Source of the DNA: Lentisphaeria bacterium
Lineage (GTDB): Bacteria; Verrucomicrobiota; Lentisphaeria; Victivallales; Victivallaceae
Length of the DNA: 64,000 nucleotides
Reading direction: 5' to 3'
Assembly: GCA_017508385.1 (NCBI GenBank)
Contig: JAFVZB010000073.1
Span: 1 to 64,000 of the forward strand
The translations under genes were made by a program, and so were the position numbers. The notes beneath the pieces are model-generated. The model had not been told where the DNA came from, ran no database searches, and worked only from the letters and a program-made list of their open reading frames with translations. This document shows, one piece after another, positions 18,241 through 27,280 of this stretch. Position 1 is the stretch's first letter; every line of letters starts with the position of its first letter.

Positions 18241-18640
18241 ACCTGTAAACTTTTGTTGTGAAGAAATAGAACCGGCGGCGGACGCATTGCGGTCAATCTC
18301 GTGCCTTGCTTCTGCGCTGCTTCGGTCATGTACAGTCGTACACTCCCTGCGCTGCTCATACGCAAAACACGACCTTGACTCACACTGCATCCGCCGATGC
18401 AAATTTGCGTTTTGCGTTTTGTCACAAATACGGAAGACGGATGCAAATGTGCGTTTTGCGTTTTGTCACAAATACTGATGACGGATGCAAATGTGCGTTT
18501 TGCGTTTTGTCACAAATACTGATGACGGATGCAAATGTGCGTTTTGTCACAAATACGGATGCTTGCACATTTCATCAAAATCAGAATAGTATCAAATATA
18601 CAAACTTTTGTTGTGAACAAAGAGAACCGGCGGCGGCTCC
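18241..18640. repeat. repeat cluster: flanking direct repeats, imperfect palindrome, 44-bp tandem array
   Basis: This 400-base gene-free gap holds nested repeats. A 35-base sequence (18247-18281, containing ACTTTTGTTGTGAA and ending GAACCGGCGGCGG) recurs at 18602-18636 with two mismatches. Between them lies an imperfect palindromic block (about 18296-18375) centred on TGTACAGTCGTACA, then a 44-bp tandem array. Short open frames across it have no coding character. Confidence 0.8.
18396..18570 (+). repeat. 44-bp tandem repeat array
   Basis: Units start at 18396, 18440, 18484 and 18528 (exact 44-base period), with a shorter 30-base unit to 18558 and a partial end. Each unit contains GATGCAAATGTGCG, TTTTGCGTTTTGTCACAAA and a short variable stretch. 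There are no unique spacers, so this is a tandem repeat and not a CRISPR array. Confidence 0.88.
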
Positions 18641-18643
18641 GTT

Positions 18644-19693
18644 CTAAAATACTATGTTGAGCACGAATGCTCTTATGGCGAGCTCTTCGTTGACGTTGTA
18701 GTTCAATGTTGACACCAGTGTTTCGGCTTCGGCAAGTATTTTTGCTGCCTTTTCTTCTGAAACTGCCGGAGGAGCCGTTTCTCCGAAAACCTCCTTGTTG
18801 GGCAGTTCGTCAAAAGCTATTCCCTGCGAGAGCATGAACACCTGAAAACAGAAGCAGGATATCGCAGAGAGAAAACTGCGGCGTTCCCGCATGTAGGCTC
18901 CGAAAATCATGTTGTTGAGCCGCTCTTCGAGACGTTTTACCATGGAGTTATCCTCCATCTGCTTTGCGGTCTTTATCATGGTCTCAAACTTTTCGTTTTC
19001 GGTCTGCTTCGCCCGCTCGAGCAGTGAGGAGGCAATCGAAATTATCTCCGAAGCGGCTTTTTCGGCGGTGAGCAGGTCATTGGCGGTAAAACAGGTGTCA
19101 TAGAGTGCTGAAAAGAGCTGCTCCGCTCCGGGAAAATCGTACTGCAAGCCGTCTGACGGCAGCACGATTTGCTGGCAGCGGCTTCTGGTGGTCGGCAGCA
19201 GGGATGAGGGATTTCCGGTCACCAGAATAAGCGTGGTGTCGGCAGGAGGCTCTTCAAGGGTTTTCAAAAGTGCGTTCTGAGCCTCTTTGCCCATGCGGTC
19301 GCAGTCGTATATTATTCCGATTTTGCGCCATCCGCTCTGCCAGCTGGTCAACTGGAAACTGTTGATGAAATCCCTGATGGTATTGGGAGCAGGATTATCA
19401 CGATTGCCCACCTGTATCTGGTACATCTTGCCGACGGGTGAGAGGGTGTGCAGTTCAGAATAGACTCCGCGCTCAAGTTTGGAACAGCAATCACAATCAT
19501 CGACCACCCTGCCCGCAGTGAGAAACTCAGGACATCCCGCTATCTGGGAAACCACCGTGGCAAACTCATTGCGGATAGTTTCCGAGGTGCTGGATATCAG
19601 AAAAGCGTGAGCAAGTCTGCCGCTGCGGCGGGCGTTTTCGAGATTGGCAACGACATCCGGATATAAACTACTGTACCTTGAATAAACACTCAT
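18644..19693 (-). CDS. holB: DNA polymerase III delta-prime subunit
   Basis: 349 residues of the clamp-loader AAA+ family. The GRLAHAFLISS start of the ATPase domain is near 25-36. A Cys-rich zinc module (CDCCSKLERG) is near 67, and the sensor-region WRKIGIIYDCDRMGKEAQNALLKTLEEPP with TLILVTGNPSSLLPTTRSRCQ follows. The P-loop is degenerate, as expected for delta-prime, which does not hydrolyse ATP; the SRC arginine-finger motif is intact. The C-terminus is diverged. Its start overlaps the end of tmk by 26 bases, the common tmk-holB arrangement. Confidence 0.87.
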   Translation of the reverse strand: MSVYSRYSSLYPDVVANLENARRSGRLAHAFLISSTSETIRNEFATVVSQIAGCPEFLTAGRVVDDCDCCSKLERGVYSELHTLSPVGKMYQIQVGNRDNPAPNTIRDFINSFQLTSWQSGWRKIGIIYDCDRMGKEAQNALLKTLEEPPADTTLILVTGNPSSLLPTTRSRCQQIVLPSDGLQYDFPGAEQLFSALYDTCFTANDLLTAEKAASEIISIASSLLERAKQTENEKFETMIKTAKQMEDNSMVKRLEERLNNMIFGAYMRERRSFLSAISCFCFQVFMLSQGIAFDELPNKEVFGETAPPAVSEEKAAKILAEAETLVSTLNYNVNEELAIRAFVLNIVF

Positions 19694-20324
19694 CGATCAA
19701 AATTTCCACATCGTGTGCAATCTCTTCCCGGGTGCGCAGGGCATCCACGACTTTGATGCGGGAGGAGTTTATTTCTGCCAATTTGAGAAAAGCCGCTCTG
19801 ACGTTGCAGTGGAACTCAATATTTTCCTGCTCGAAACGGTCAAACTTGCCGCAGGTCTGCTCACGTTTGGCGGTGCGGGCGAATCCGCTTTCGACCGGCA
19901 AATCAAGCAGGATGGTCAAGTCAGGATGACAACCGCTGACGGCATAGTTGTTGAGATACTCAATGACACCCGCCTCTACTCCCCGTGCTCCGCCCTGATA
20001 TGCGGAAGTGGAGTCGTAAAAACGGTCGCAGATCACACAAACGCCGGAATCCAGTGCCGGACGGATGACCTCTTCAACGTGCTGTACCCGGGCGGCTTCC
20101 ATCAGAAGAAGCTCGGTGGCTGTATGAAGTCGCTCTTCTCCTTTGTGGCGTTTGAGCACATCACGCAGCTGTTCGGCGAGCGGAGTTCCTCCGGGTTCAC
20201 GGGTGCGCAGACACTTTTTTCCGCTTTTTTGCAGATGCTTTTCTATTGCCTGAGCGAGAGTGCTTTTACCTGCTCCCTCAGGTCCCTCTATTGTAATAAA
20301 AAATCCACGAGTCTGAGTATTCAT
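19668..20324 (-). CDS. tmk: thymidylate kinase
   Basis: About 218 residues. The P-loop GPEGAGKSTL is near 12-21, the REPGGT loop near 43, and the DRFYDSTSAYQGGARG catalytic DR-Y segment near 100. A LID-type arginine stretch (ARTAKREQTCGKFDRFE) follows. It phosphorylates dTMP to dTDP. Several in-frame ATGs lie upstream (20339, 20375); 20324 gives the standard family length, and none has a convincing ribosome site. Translationally overlaps holB. Confidence 0.92.
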   Translation of the reverse strand: MNTQTRGFFITIEGPEGAGKSTLAQAIEKHLQKSGKKCLRTREPGGTPLAEQLRDVLKRHKGEERLHTATELLLMEAARVQHVEEVIRPALDSGVCVICDRFYDSTSAYQGGARGVEAGVIEYLNNYAVSGCHPDLTILLDLPVESGFARTAKREQTCGKFDRFEQENIEFHCNVRAAFLKLAEINSSRIKVVDALRTREEIAHDVEILIDECLFKVQ

Positions 20325-20429
20325 AACTGCTTTATCCATATTTATTGTTACAATCATAATATGCCATAAAAACAAGTTTTTTCAAGTCGATACAGAAAGA
20401 TTATTTTACTGCTTCCGTGAATTGCTCCT

Positions 20430-20458
20430 TGCAAAAAACTTTCCTTGGTGATAGATTA
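20430..20458 (+). promoter_or_regulatory. candidate promoter of the beta-helix gene
   Basis: TTGCAA at 20430-20435, 17-base spacer, TAGATT at 20453-20458, about 43 bases before the ATG. It matches the TTGC-17-TAxxTT pattern seen elsewhere in the window. Confidence 0.45.
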
Positions 20459-20501
20459 TATACAACACTCTTTTTGCAACAAATAAAGAAAGGATTTTAC
20501 C

Positions 20502-23195
20502 ATGTTCAGGCGTTTTTTACTTCTGCTTTTGTTTGCGGCGGCTCTCACCGTTGCCGGAGCTGAAAAGGAGTCCATCTTCCGCAGTGAAATGAAAAGAGTG
20601 CTGAAAAGCGCAAAGCCCTTCATCAACCCCTCCTTCGACTCGTGCCGGATTTGGTTTGCCTCTCCCGAACTTGACAATATAAAAATACAGTACCGTCCGC
20701 TTTCAAGCCAGGAGAAATGGCAGGATGCAAAAATTTCACGCTTTACCGACGGAGACATCTCAGGTTACAAAGCCGAAATCACCGGACTGCCCAAACCGAA
20801 CAGTTACGTCAGCTACGAGATGCAAATTTGTGACGGAAATAAAATCCTCGCCTCATCAAAATTCGTCAAAATCGAAAAAGGACGTCTCAAACTCGCAAAA
20901 CCGGTCGCCATGGGCAAACTGATGCTGCGTCCGACTTTCAACTCATGCAGTGTTTACTTCGGAACACCAAGACTCGCTGATATCACTCTGGAGTTCAAAA
21001 AATCTGCACAAAAGCAATGGCAGAAAGCACTCGCTCCGGACTACTTCTTCGAGCAGAGCGAGGGCATGACCATGGCTGAATACCGTGGCAGCATCGTGAA
21101 ACTTGATGAGAACACAATGTATGATATCCGTCTGAGCAGCGGCAAAAAAGTTGTTGCCTCAGGCTCTTTCAAAACCTGGGCAAGCGACGTTCCCGTTGCC
21201 AGAACTATCGTGCTCAAACCAAGCGACTTTGAAAAAATGCCTTATGTTATTTCCGAAAAAGGCTCTTCCGACGGCTGGATACGCTACACCGCAGAAAAGG
21301 GTACTGTGTTCAAAAGCAGCCGAAGTGTCCCGATGCTCTCGGTCAAAAACGCAAGCTACATTCTGCTTGACGACATGGTGTTTTCAGGCGGACCATCAAA
21401 AAATATCCTGACCATCGAGAACTCCAAAGCCATCCGGGTGCGCAACTGCGAAATGAGCAACTGGGGCATCATCGGCAAACCGAGGTACGACCAGTTCGGA
21501 CGTTACTTCACTCCTCAGATGAACCGCAATCAGTACGGCATCAACTGGAACGGAGCCATTGCCATCCACGCAGGCAGCAGTGAAGTTGTGGTCGAGCGTT
21601 GCTTCATCCACTCACCCCGCAACCGTGCGAACAGCTGGTTTTACAGCCACCCCGCAGGTCCTCAGGCGATCATGCTCCACAAGCCTGACCACTCCACGGT
21701 CATCCGCTACAACGACTTTGTCGGCAGTGACGCCCACCGCTTCAACGATGCCGTCGAGAGTGTAGGAAACTTTACCGCCGACGGAGGCATCAACCGTGAC
21801 TCCGACGTGTACGGAAACTACATGATTTACTGCAACGACGACAACATCGAGCTCGACGGAGGTCATCAGAATGTACGCTGTTTCTGGAACCACTTTGAAG
21901 CCGCTCTCTGCGGAGTTTCCATTCAGGGATTGATGGTTTCACCCGTCTATGTGTTCGACAATCTCTTTGCCGGAATGTGCGAGCAGTTCGGAATAGTCGG
22001 TCAGACCATCAAAACCACTGCCGTGCTCACCGGAGACAATGCAACGGCGTACATCTTCAACAACACCCTCGTGCGCGGAGGAACCGGAATAAACATCGGT
22101 GAGCGCATGAACGATATCATGTACAACAACGTTTTCAACTGCGACCGTGCCCGCATCATCACCCGTGAAAGCTCCCCCTCCCCCGGAAGCGTTTTTGCTG
22201 CCAACAGTGTCGGAAGTGCCCGCCAGCAGAAAATCAAGGGCGTTGACAACATTGTTACCAAACACGTTGACCACGATAAGGGAAACTACCTGCCGGTCAA
22301 TCCGGGTAAAGCCGTATCCATCCCGAACTTTCTGCCGAACGGAGGCATCCGCGGAGCTTTTCAGCTTGAAAACACCATGATACTGCCCTACCGTCCTATC
22401 CCTGTTTCCCTCGACCGCACCAGAATCGGAGAGGTCGAAGTAAAGAATGGAACCGTCTCTCCCGCCGTGGTGAAAATCACCGCCACCGTCGGAGGTAAAG
22501 ACTTCAAAGCGAATTACTCCATCCGCAAAAACCCTGAGTTCGACTGGTTTGAAGTGACTCCGTCAAAAGGAATGATCAAAAGCGGAGACAAAATAACTCT
22601 AATTGTCAAATTCGTTCCCGGAAAGATGAACAAAAATCACAACTACCGCGGAGCTTTTCTGTTCAGACTTGACAACGGATTTTCACGTCCGGTCACAGTG
22701 ACCGCAAAAACCGATGCCGTCGAACCGTTCAAGCGGGAACAAGCCGGGGATTTTGCCCTCTACATCGATGCGTTCAAGCCTGCAAAAGTTTATGATGCCA
22801 AGCGGGGAAAAGTCCGAAAAATCAAAATCGTTGACGACCCGATGGCGGTAAACGGCAAATCCGTTTCCCTGCACCGGCGCACCATATACGAGTACCACAT
22901 CAACGTGCCCGAAGACGGACGCTACTACTTTATGCTGCACGGCAGAAAGCTCGAAGCTCCGGAAATCCTCGCCGGAGTCAACAAGGATAAAATGGAAAAA
23001 TCCAAACAGCAGTTCAGCACAGACTTCACCTCGTGGACAATGATCACTCCCGGACGTAAATTCGGCAACATGTGCCGTCACTACGACCTCAAAAAAGGGG
23101 TGAACGTGCTCAAACTGCAGGGTTCAAGCGGCAAAATCCTCTACGACGGAATAGTTCTCACCGACAATCCCGAACCCTTCGAGCCCCGTCCGTAA
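20502..23195 (+). CDS. large secreted right-handed beta-helix protein, polysaccharide-acting
   Basis: 897 residues with a signal peptide (MFRRFLLLLLFAAALTVAGA). Two related N-terminal beta-sandwich modules follow (about 35-125 and 130-225), each with a P-x-F-x-S-C-x-x-x-F-x-x-P-x-L-x-x-I core. A parallel beta-helix occupies about 240-620 with short repeated strands (VRNCEMSNWG, IRYNDFVGSD, VYGNYMIYCNDDNIEL, FNNTLVRGG). Next comes an Ig-like module (WFEVTPSKGMIKSGDKITLIVKF), then a C-terminal module resembling a carbohydrate-binding domain. Beta-helices of this type include lyases and glycosidases, but no catalytic triad could be assigned. It is exported and likely surface or periplasmic. Confidence 0.78.
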   Translation: MFRRFLLLLLFAAALTVAGAEKESIFRSEMKRVLKSAKPFINPSFDSCRIWFASPELDNIKIQYRPLSSQEKWQDAKISRFTDGDISGYKAEITGLPKPNSYVSYEMQICDGNKILASSKFVKIEKGRLKLAKPVAMGKLMLRPTFNSCSVYFGTPRLADITLEFKKSAQKQWQKALAPDYFFEQSEGMTMAEYRGSIVKLDENTMYDIRLSSGKKVVASGSFKTWASDVPVARTIVLKPSDFEKMPYVISEKGSSDGWIRYTAEKGTVFKSSRSVPMLSVKNASYILLDDMVFSGGPSKNILTIENSKAIRVRNCEMSNWGIIGKPRYDQFGRYFTPQMNRNQYGINWNGAIAIHAGSSEVVVERCFIHSPRNRANSWFYSHPAGPQAIMLHKPDHSTVIRYNDFVGSDAHRFNDAVESVGNFTADGGINRDSDVYGNYMIYCNDDNIELDGGHQNVRCFWNHFEAALCGVSIQGLMVSPVYVFDNLFAGMCEQFGIVGQTIKTTAVLTGDNATAYIFNNTLVRGGTGINIGERMNDIMYNNVFNCDRARIITRESSPSPGSVFAANSVGSARQQKIKGVDNIVTKHVDHDKGNYLPVNPGKAVSIPNFLPNGGIRGAFQLENTMILPYRPIPVSLDRTRIGEVEVKNGTVSPAVVKITATVGGKDFKANYSIRKNPEFDWFEVTPSKGMIKSGDKITLIVKFVPGKMNKNHNYRGAFLFRLDNGFSRPVTVTAKTDAVEPFKREQAGDFALYIDAFKPAKVYDAKRGKVRKIKIVDDPMAVNGKSVSLHRRTIYEYHINVPEDGRYYFMLHGRKLEAPEILAGVNKDKMEKSKQQFSTDFTSWTMITPGRKFGNMCRHYDLKKGVNVLKLQGSSGKILYDGIVLTDNPEPFEPRP

Positions 23196-23237
23196 AATTT
23201 AACAACTCCGCATCATACTGAATGACGTGCAGTTACG

Positions 23238-23624
23238 ATGTTGAAAAAAATATTACCGGAAAAATTTCGGGTCAGTGCCGCTTGTGTTTTGATTGCCTTT
23301 GCGGCGGTTTTGATCCTGTGGGTGTTTGACCCGAAAACTGCCAAGTGGCTGCCGAAGTGCTTTTTTAATCAGCTCACCGGATTTTATTGTCCGGGATGCG
23401 GAAATACCCGGGCTTTGTATCACCTGATACATGGTGATTTTCTCTTGTCGCTCCGCAACAACTGTCTGCTGATTCCGGCAATATTCTCGGTGGTCATCGC
23501 TTTGATTTTTCCCGGACTTGCATTGAAAAGGTCGGTTTGTTACACCGTTTTGACCGTGACTGTGCTCTTTTTTATTCTGCGGAATATTCCGCTGTACCCA
23601 TTCAATTTGCTCGCACCTGTCTGA
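23238..23624 (+). CDS. DUF2752 membrane protein
   Basis: 128 residues with three hydrophobic segments. The DUF2752 signature FYCPGCGNTRALYHLIHGDFLLSLRNN spans about residues 47-73; the CPxCGxTRA core is intact. The Cys pair suggests metal or redox sensitivity but no activity is established. It lies 42 bases after the beta-helix gene on the same strand and is followed by a terminator, so it may be co-transcribed. Confidence 0.83.
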   Translation: MLKKILPEKFRVSAACVLIAFAAVLILWVFDPKTAKWLPKCFFNQLTGFYCPGCGNTRALYHLIHGDFLLSLRNNCLLIPAIFSVVIALIFPGLALKRSVCYTVLTVTVLFFILRNIPLYPFNLLAPV

Positions 23625-23630
23625 TGAAAA

Positions 23631-23664
23631 AAAAAGCTCAGGAGTTTTTTGTTCCTGAGCTTTT
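23631..23664. terminator. bidirectional terminator between convergent genes
   Basis: Arms 23632-23643 and 23653-23664 pair perfectly (core AGCTCAGGA) with A- and T-runs on the outer sides. It ends the DUF2752 gene and the leftward enolase-superfamily operon. Confidence 0.88.
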
Positions 23665-23685
23665 CTGTTCGGATGATACCGCTTT

Positions 23686-24987
23686 TCAGATATCCTCTTT
23701 GGCGTAGCCGAAGCCGGGGACGTTCAGCAGAGTGGAAATATCAACCACTCCGTTGCGCCGCTCGTACAGACCGGGATGGCGGCTCTCGTAATCGAGTGAC
23801 TCCTGAGGATAAAACTGCGGAGCGTTGCACTCGACTCCGCAGATGGTTCCGATGTTGGCGGCGAGAAGCGTGTGCGGCATCATGGCGAGGCGGGGATTGG
23901 TCAAATCCTGCACCATCAACTGCATACCGTGCTCCTTTGCCCAGATGCCTGAAAGCAGGGCTCCGGTCTGGGTTTTGCACACCTTGAGGGCGACTCCGTT
24001 CCAGCCGAGGGAAAGTCCGAGTTTGACGTGCTGCCAATCGTGTGCACTCTCATCCATGAAGAGCGGCTTGCGCGCTGAGACGCTCCGCACATCGATTTTG
24101 TTGCTCCCGATATCGTACGGGAAAGGCTGCTCGACGTACAGCAGCATATCGTAGATCTCAGGCTCTTTTTCCGCCAGCTCATCGAGCAGGGAGTTGACAT
24201 ACTCAGGCTCTGTCACCATGCAGTTGAAGTCGTAGCTTATCACTTTGCAGTTGTGTTCGAGAGCGATTTTCCCCACCGACACCATGCGGTCGTAATCGAA
24301 GTTGCGGTCAACTCCGGTGAGCTTGATTTTGAGGGCGGTTATTCCGTCACGCTCTATCCAGCGAGTGAGAGTCACGGGATAGCCGTCGCCCGGGTCTGAA
24401 CCTGACACTTCGCTTTCGGTGAGGAAATCTTTTCCTCCGACAAGATGCCACACCGGAAGTTTTGACGGCACATCTTTGACAAAGTAATCCGACGGATACT
24501 TGCCGGAAAATTCGGAGTCTTTGAAGAAATACTCCAAATCGCAGGGCATAAACTCCTTGCTGTATATGCTGTAAACCGGAACATTCTTTGCCCGGGCATA
24601 GGCATCGTGCAAGGCGATGTCGAATGCAGAAAGGGTTATCAGGGCGGCAAGATATGGCATATCGCATTTGTTTGCCTGATTGAAAGCTGTCAGCCACTCG
24701 GGGAGCTCTTCGCAAATAACTTTGTATCCTGCGACCATGGGGTGCTCGCTTGAATACGCAAGACGTGAGGCGATAAACTCACCGAACTTGCACATCATTT
24801 GCTCACGGTACTGGAATGTGAGGTCAGACGGCCACGCCCAGCCTACCGACAGCGGAGTTTCTCCGTAACCTGTCGCTCCGTAATTATCGAGGGAAACCGA
24901 GGCTATCTGTATGGAGTGTATCGTCTCAGCTCCGAATTTGAGCGGCAGACGCATCTTCACCGGAATAAATTTCACTTTGCTTTGCAT
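23686..24987 (-). CDS. enolase-superfamily protein (mandelate racemase/muconate lactonizing type)
   Basis: 433 residues, a little longer than the usual ~380. The MLE-subgroup active-site layout is readable. A K-x-K motif in ALKIKL is near 225. Metal ligands follow as Asp in SYDFN near 258, Glu in YVEQPFP near 293, and Asp in FMDES near 320; a general-base Lys is in ALKVCKTQTG near 345. It should abstract the alpha-proton of a carboxylate, giving an acid-sugar dehydratase, a racemase/epimerase or a cycloisomerase. It is the last gene of a unit with an MDR dehydrogenase and a Gfo/Idh oxidoreductase, which favours a sugar-acid substrate. Specificity cannot be deduced. Confidence 0.8.
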   Translation of the reverse strand: MQSKVKFIPVKMRLPLKFGAETIHSIQIASVSLDNYGATGYGETPLSVGWAWPSDLTFQYREQMMCKFGEFIASRLAYSSEHPMVAGYKVICEELPEWLTAFNQANKCDMPYLAALITLSAFDIALHDAYARAKNVPVYSIYSKEFMPCDLEYFFKDSEFSGKYPSDYFVKDVPSKLPVWHLVGGKDFLTESEVSGSDPGDGYPVTLTRWIERDGITALKIKLTGVDRNFDYDRMVSVGKIALEHNCKVISYDFNCMVTEPEYVNSLLDELAEKEPEIYDMLLYVEQPFPYDIGSNKIDVRSVSARKPLFMDESAHDWQHVKLGLSLGWNGVALKVCKTQTGALLSGIWAKEHGMQLMVQDLTNPRLAMMPHTLLAANIGTICGVECNAPQFYPQESLDYESRHPGLYERRNGVVDISTLLNVPGFGYAKEDI

Positions 24988-24997
24988 GATATCACTC

Positions 24998-26038
24998 TCA
25001 CTTTATTTTGACCACGTTACCGCTGCGGGCGGATTCGTAGATAGCACAGATGAGCTCGATGGCACGGCGTGCCTCTCTGCCGTCGATCATGGGAACTGCG
25101 TCATTGCGTATGGCATCGGCGAAGTCGGCTATCTGGATGGCGTGGCCTTTGAAGCTGATATCCAGCGGAGAGCGTCCTCCGTTTTCATTGGAACTGCCGG
25201 AAAACTGCTCTATCACCCGGTCATCATCGTCGATTTTGTCAACGAACTCCCAACGGCTTATCTTATCTTCGACAACCGTGACCGTGCCGTTCTCGCCCGA
25301 AAACTCCATGCGGCGGGGGAAGCCGGGAGCACAGCAGGTGCTCACCTCGATGGTTCCGAAACTGCCGTTGCAGTATTTCAGCACGGCGCAGAGGTTGTCT
25401 TCGACCTCGATGTTGTGGGTGAAAGTTCCCGAAACGGCGGAAATCGACTCCACATCACCGTTGATGAAAAGCAGAGCATCGACCATGTGGACAGCCTGAT
25501 TGATGAGAGCTCCGCCGCCGTCGAACTTGAACGTACCTCTCCAATTTGACGAGTCGTAGTAACTGTTTTCTCTGTACCACCTCATCGCCGCACTGGCAAG
25601 CAGCATCCTGCCGAACCTGCCGGACTTCATGACCCGGCGGAGCTCAAGCATCGCCTCGGATACCCGCATCTGGAAGATACATCCGAGCTTGACATGATTT
25701 TTTTCGCACGCTTCGATGATGGCATCTATACGCTCAGTGTTGATTTCAAGAGGTTTCTCGCAGAGGACATGCTTGCCTGCGTTGGCGGCTGCAATGGCAG
25801 ACTCCATGTGCAGGCCTGACGGAGTGGCTACGATGACGGCATCGACACTCTCATCCGCAAGCATCGCTTCGACCGACTCGTACGCTTTGGTGGAAAACTC
25901 TTCGGCTTTAGCTTTGGCAAACTCAAAACTGCGGTCGCAAAATCCTGCAAGCCTGATATTTTCAAGCGTACCGATGGCTTGGGCATGAAGCCGTGAGATG
26001 CCCCCTGCTCCGATGATACCTATTGAAATATCTCTCAT
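24998..26038 (-). CDS. Gfo/Idh/MocA-family oxidoreductase
   Basis: 346 residues. The N-terminal Rossmann motif GIIGAGGISRLHA is at 7-19 and the catalytic-lysine motif CEKPLEIN near 93-100, followed by the alpha/beta C-terminal domain. It oxidises or epimerises a sugar, cyclitol or related compound with NAD(P). The start codon overlaps the upstream MDR stop by ATGA (26035-26038), and the next gene begins 10 bases downstream, so all three are probably made together. Confidence 0.87.
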   Translation of the reverse strand: MRDISIGIIGAGGISRLHAQAIGTLENIRLAGFCDRSFEFAKAKAEEFSTKAYESVEAMLADESVDAVIVATPSGLHMESAIAAANAGKHVLCEKPLEINTERIDAIIEACEKNHVKLGCIFQMRVSEAMLELRRVMKSGRFGRMLLASAAMRWYRENSYYDSSNWRGTFKFDGGGALINQAVHMVDALLFINGDVESISAVSGTFTHNIEVEDNLCAVLKYCNGSFGTIEVSTCCAPGFPRRMEFSGENGTVTVVEDKISRWEFVDKIDDDDRVIEQFSGSSNENGGRSPLDISFKGHAIQIADFADAIRNDAVPMIDGREARRAIELICAIYESARSGNVVKIK

Positions 26039-27084
26039 GCGCCGTGCTCCATGGTGAAGATGACGCCGAGGGCTTTATCGGGAGTGTTGCAGAGCAGATC
26101 GCCAGCCTTTTCCGCCTCATCGAGCGGCAGAACGTGGGTGGTCATGGGATCGACCAGCAGGCGTTTTTCGGCTATCAGTCTGATGAGTTCACGGGCGTTG
26201 CGCTGGGTGGTGAACTGCACGAAAGCGGCAGGATAATCTGCTCCGTGCTCCCAGACCTTGTCGTGATAACCTGCTCCGGTGCGGGATGATACACAGATGT
26301 TGAGATTGCCCGAGGCAGCTCCGCCATCTACGGAAACACGGCATCCGCCGACCAGCACGATATTGCCCATGGCGTGACCGTCAGCGGAAACTTTCATACC
26401 TTTTTTGATCGACATGAAAGCGGCTTCGGCATCACCTCCGAAAGCGAAGAGAGAGAAATCCAGACCGTAGGGAGAAGCAAACTCTTTGCGGTATTCCTCA
26501 ACATTTTTTCTCTTGAAGTTGACGGTTTCGATTCCGCACTTTCTTGCGATTTTGGTTCTCAGAGCCATGCCATCCTCACCCATGACCCGGCATCCTGCGA
26601 GTTTGTAAAGCTGACAGGCGAGGTTTCCGACGATACCGAGACCGAGAACTGTTCCGTACTCACCGAATTTGACGTTGGTTCTGCGCACAGCCTGCAAGGC
26701 GGTGGCGGCAAGTGAGAGGTAGGAAGCCTGAGCGTAAGTCACGTTGTCGGGAATGGGAACAACCAGATTGACCGGAACGATGGCATAATTGGTGTGCTCG
26801 GCGGCTCCTGCGCCCATGGCGGCGACACGCATTCCGGGAGCGATATCCTTGCTGTCTCCGCAGGTTTTGAGAACGATTCCGGCATTGGAGTAGCCGAATT
26901 TGACATCCTCCGCGCCCTCTTCGGGGTTGGCACGGCGGGTTTTGGCGAACATCATCTCGGTTCCCGGACTGATAAGTGAAGCGTGAACCTCGATAAGAAC
27001 TTCACCCTCTTTCAACTCCGGAACATCCTCAACAACGGTTGCGAGTTTGCCGTCAAAGCGGATAACTGCGGTCTTCTTTTTCAT
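26035..27084 (-). CDS. medium-chain dehydrogenase-like protein lacking typical zinc ligands
   Basis: 349 residues with an MDR fold: SLISPGTEMM region at about 37-46, GYSNAGIV near 65, and a nucleotide-binding VLGLGIVGNLACQLYKLAG near 146-164. The classical catalytic Cys and GHE motif of zinc dehydrogenases are not evident, as in the sugar-linked 'bi-domain' MDR group that works with Gfo/Idh proteins. It is first in the operon, preceded by AAGGAGAG, and divergent from an AraC regulator. It probably acts on the same sugar-derived substrate as the two downstream enzymes. Confidence 0.78.
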   Translation of the reverse strand: MKKKTAVIRFDGKLATVVEDVPELKEGEVLIEVHASLISPGTEMMFAKTRRANPEEGAEDVKFGYSNAGIVLKTCGDSKDIAPGMRVAAMGAGAAEHTNYAIVPVNLVVPIPDNVTYAQASYLSLAATALQAVRRTNVKFGEYGTVLGLGIVGNLACQLYKLAGCRVMGEDGMALRTKIARKCGIETVNFKRKNVEEYRKEFASPYGLDFSLFAFGGDAEAAFMSIKKGMKVSADGHAMGNIVLVGGCRVSVDGGAASGNLNICVSSRTGAGYHDKVWEHGADYPAAFVQFTTQRNARELIRLIAEKRLLVDPMTTHVLPLDEAEKAGDLLCNTPDKALGVIFTMEHGA

Positions 27085-27216
27085 ATTGACTCTCCTTGAA
27101 ACTTTGTTAAATGATTGTTTTCAATATCCGCAAATAATGTAATACCCTTTTGCGGTTTGTAAAATATCAAAACGAACAATTTTTTATCATTTTGTATAAA
27201 ATATCCGATTTTTTGC

Positions 27217-27245
27217 TTGACAACACGGCTTTTGAACGCTATTTT
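27217..27245 (+). promoter_or_regulatory. candidate promoter of the AraC-type regulator
   Basis: TTGACA at 27217-27222, 17-base spacer, TATTTT at 27240-27245, 36 bases before the regulator ATG. It lies in the 196-base divergent gap where the regulator would also control the leftward operon. Confidence 0.45.
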
Positions 27246-27280
27246 CTATACAGCAAAAATTTACGGAAACGGAAACGAAG

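Noticed and set aside
18396..18570. Possible CRISPR array
   Set aside because: Period is fixed at 44 bases with near-identical units and no unique spacers; no cas genes nearby.
18306..18647. 113-codon frame across the repeat cluster
   Set aside because: Its sequence just translates the tandem repeats (CHKY, RFVTNT units) and has no ribosome site.
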